Below are positions 62,601 to 64,000 of a stretch of DNA of 64,000 nt, one piece after another. Positions within the stretch are counted from its first letter, which is position 1, and each line of letters starts with the position of its first letter. The position numbers and the translations under genes were made by a program. Origin of the DNA: Petrolisthes cinctipes (taxonomy: Eukaryota; Arthropoda; Malacostraca; Decapoda; Porcellanidae); contig JAWQEG010001402.1 in the NCBI GenBank assembly GCA_033782935.1, positions 266,001-330,000 on the forward strand. The letters run 5' to 3'. The notes beneath the pieces were generated by a model. That model did not search any database. It worked only from the letters and a program-made list of their open reading frames with translations, and had not been told where the DNA came from.

Positions 62601-64000
62601 GGCCCGAGGTGTCCTCCTCCTTAGTGCTGCAGAGTACTTTGCTCCAATGTGCGTGGTTTATCTGGGAATTTTGCTGATTTGACTGTGGCGGCCCCCCATT
62701 ATGATGTGCTGTTATGTTCAGAGACTCTAGTCTCTGACAGGCGTCATCAGTCGGAGTTACGGATTCCTGGTTTTGGTCGACCTGTTCTGCTGTACCATGG
62801 GGAGTTGCTGCAGTCTCGTGGGTTAGCTGCTTACGTTAGAGATGGTTTCGGTTGTTTTAGACAGAAAAAGTTTGAATGTGGTTGCTGTGAGATGATGGTT
62901 TTGAGAGTATGTGGGAGACGGTTTAACTTTTATCTTTACAGCTTGTATCGGAACCCAGATCTGGAGGATGGTATATATGACTGTTTGTTAACATCAATGG
63001 CTAGAGTGCAAGCGGAGGACAGTCGTGCGTCATTTGTCTTTATGGGTGACCTCAATGTGCACCATGAGGAATGGCTAGGGTCCTCAATAATGACTCGTCA
63101 TGGTGTTGCTGCTTTGGATTTTTCATCGGTCTCTGGCTGTGACCAATTGGTTGTTGGTCCAACCCATGTGAGAGGTGGAACCCTTGACCTGGTGTTGACT
63201 GATGTTCCGGATCTGGTGGAAGTAGCTGTGGTCACACCAATTGGACGTTCAGATCATTCTTCTCTCTCTGTGAAGGTTTCCACTGCCCAATCAGTTCCAA
63301 ACCTGTGTGTGAGGAGGGAAGTGCTTCTGAAGAATCGTGTTAATTGGGATGCAGTTTGTGGTGCTGTGCGTGGGTTTCCATGGCATGTAATGAATGTTGC
63401 TGATAATCCAGTAGAGTTGCTGAATCAGCATTTGTCTATGGTAATTGAGCAATATGTGTCTAAGAAGATCATTCGTGTGCGCAATAGTGATGCACCTTGG
63501 TTTACTGATGAGTGTAGGGCCGCATTTGATCTTAAGCAGGGTGCCTATCGTAGGTGGACGCGTGATCGTTGCAGAGCAAAGTGGGATGAGTTTATTGACT
63601 GCCAAAGAATGGCTAATGGTGTCTATGCAGAGGCAGAGCAGCAGTTCAATAATGGAGCCAGGGATATGTTGCTAAATGCTCGAAGCCCACATAAATGGTG
63701 GTCTACCTTGAAGAGTGCTGTATTCGGGTCTGACTCTTCACTCCCCCCCTTGGTTGGTGATGGTGGTAGACTGGTGTATGAGCCCGGTGGTAAGGCTGCA
63801 TTGCTTGCAGCTCACTTTGATAGCAAGCAGTCTAGGGAGTCTGTAGAGTTGACCTCCACATGTCATCCTTGTCCTGGTCTCTCCTCATTTGCCTTTAGGT
63901 CAAAGGAAGTTTAAAAAACTCCTTCATGAGTTGGACTCTTATGGTGGTATTGACCCCTTGGGAATGTTTCCTCTGTTCTTTAAACAGACGGCTGATGTCC
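62600..64000 (+). mobile_element. jockey-like LINE, 5' part, cut by window end
   Basis: Endonuclease frame 62649-63912: NFADLTVAAPHYDVLLCSET, SFVFMGDLNVHHEEWLG, GTLDLVLTDVPDLVEV, IGRSDHSSLS, then a long linker (SDAPWFTDECRAAFDLKQGA, YRRWTRDR, KWWSTLKSAVFG). A one-base frameshift at about 63910 precedes the start of RT-side sequence (LLHELDSYGG in another frame). The leader at 62590-62640 has a PGP-containing segment. Confidence 0.88.

Overview
This window is eukaryotic nuclear DNA, most likely from a decapod crustacean. The evidence is short coding exons in large introns, GT/AG splice sites, dense GA/CA/TTA microsatellites, a secreted CUB-domain protein of the type common in crustaceans, and LINE, Gypsy and MITE families of arthropod style. 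The organism call is inference; no rRNA or mitochondrial marker is present. Two host genes are present, both on the minus strand. All exons below were assembled by hand from splice sites, reading phase and family resemblance.

Layout. (1) 1-5783: the 5' part of a CUB-domain secreted protein gene (six coding exons, signal peptide at 5783), running off the left edge. (2) 5784-16893: intergenic, with three nested hAT-like elements, a LINE that carries another LINE inside it, minisatellites, an AAC-tailed retroposon and a dead mariner. (3) 16894-48215: a complete U2SURP/SR140 gene (U2 snRNP-associated RRM-SURP-CID-RS splicing factor) in 22 coding exons whose phases all agree (925 codons plus stop). 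Its introns are packed with MITEs, and intron 1 holds a nearly intact RTE-type LINE. (4) 48216-52547: intergenic, with a THAP-encoding DNA transposon, a hAT element and hairpin MITEs. (5) 52548-60248: a young minus-strand Gypsy-type LTR retrotransposon with integrase upstream of reverse transcriptase (Gmr1-like order), interrupted by an antiparallel, very young non-autonomous LTR element with its own acidic ORF. (6) 60249-64000: a MITE broken by a LINE 3' end and a solo LTR, then the 5' part of a jockey-like LINE cut by the window edge.

The most unusual observations are these. The gag-pol frame of the Gypsy element is open throughout except for six stops, all TAG, although its LTRs differ at only two sites. 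The inner LTR element fuses a Gag-like N-terminus to a Glu-rich protein. Several splice junctions of U2SURP, and one of the CUB gene, have nearby partial tandem copies (decoy splice sites). TTAA-flanked MITEs form a gapless array and sit against splice sites, one apparently supplying the acceptor of exon 4. A LINE was copied together with another LINE inserted in it, with a clear 12-bp target duplication. All family names come from motif recognition by eye; no database search was possible.
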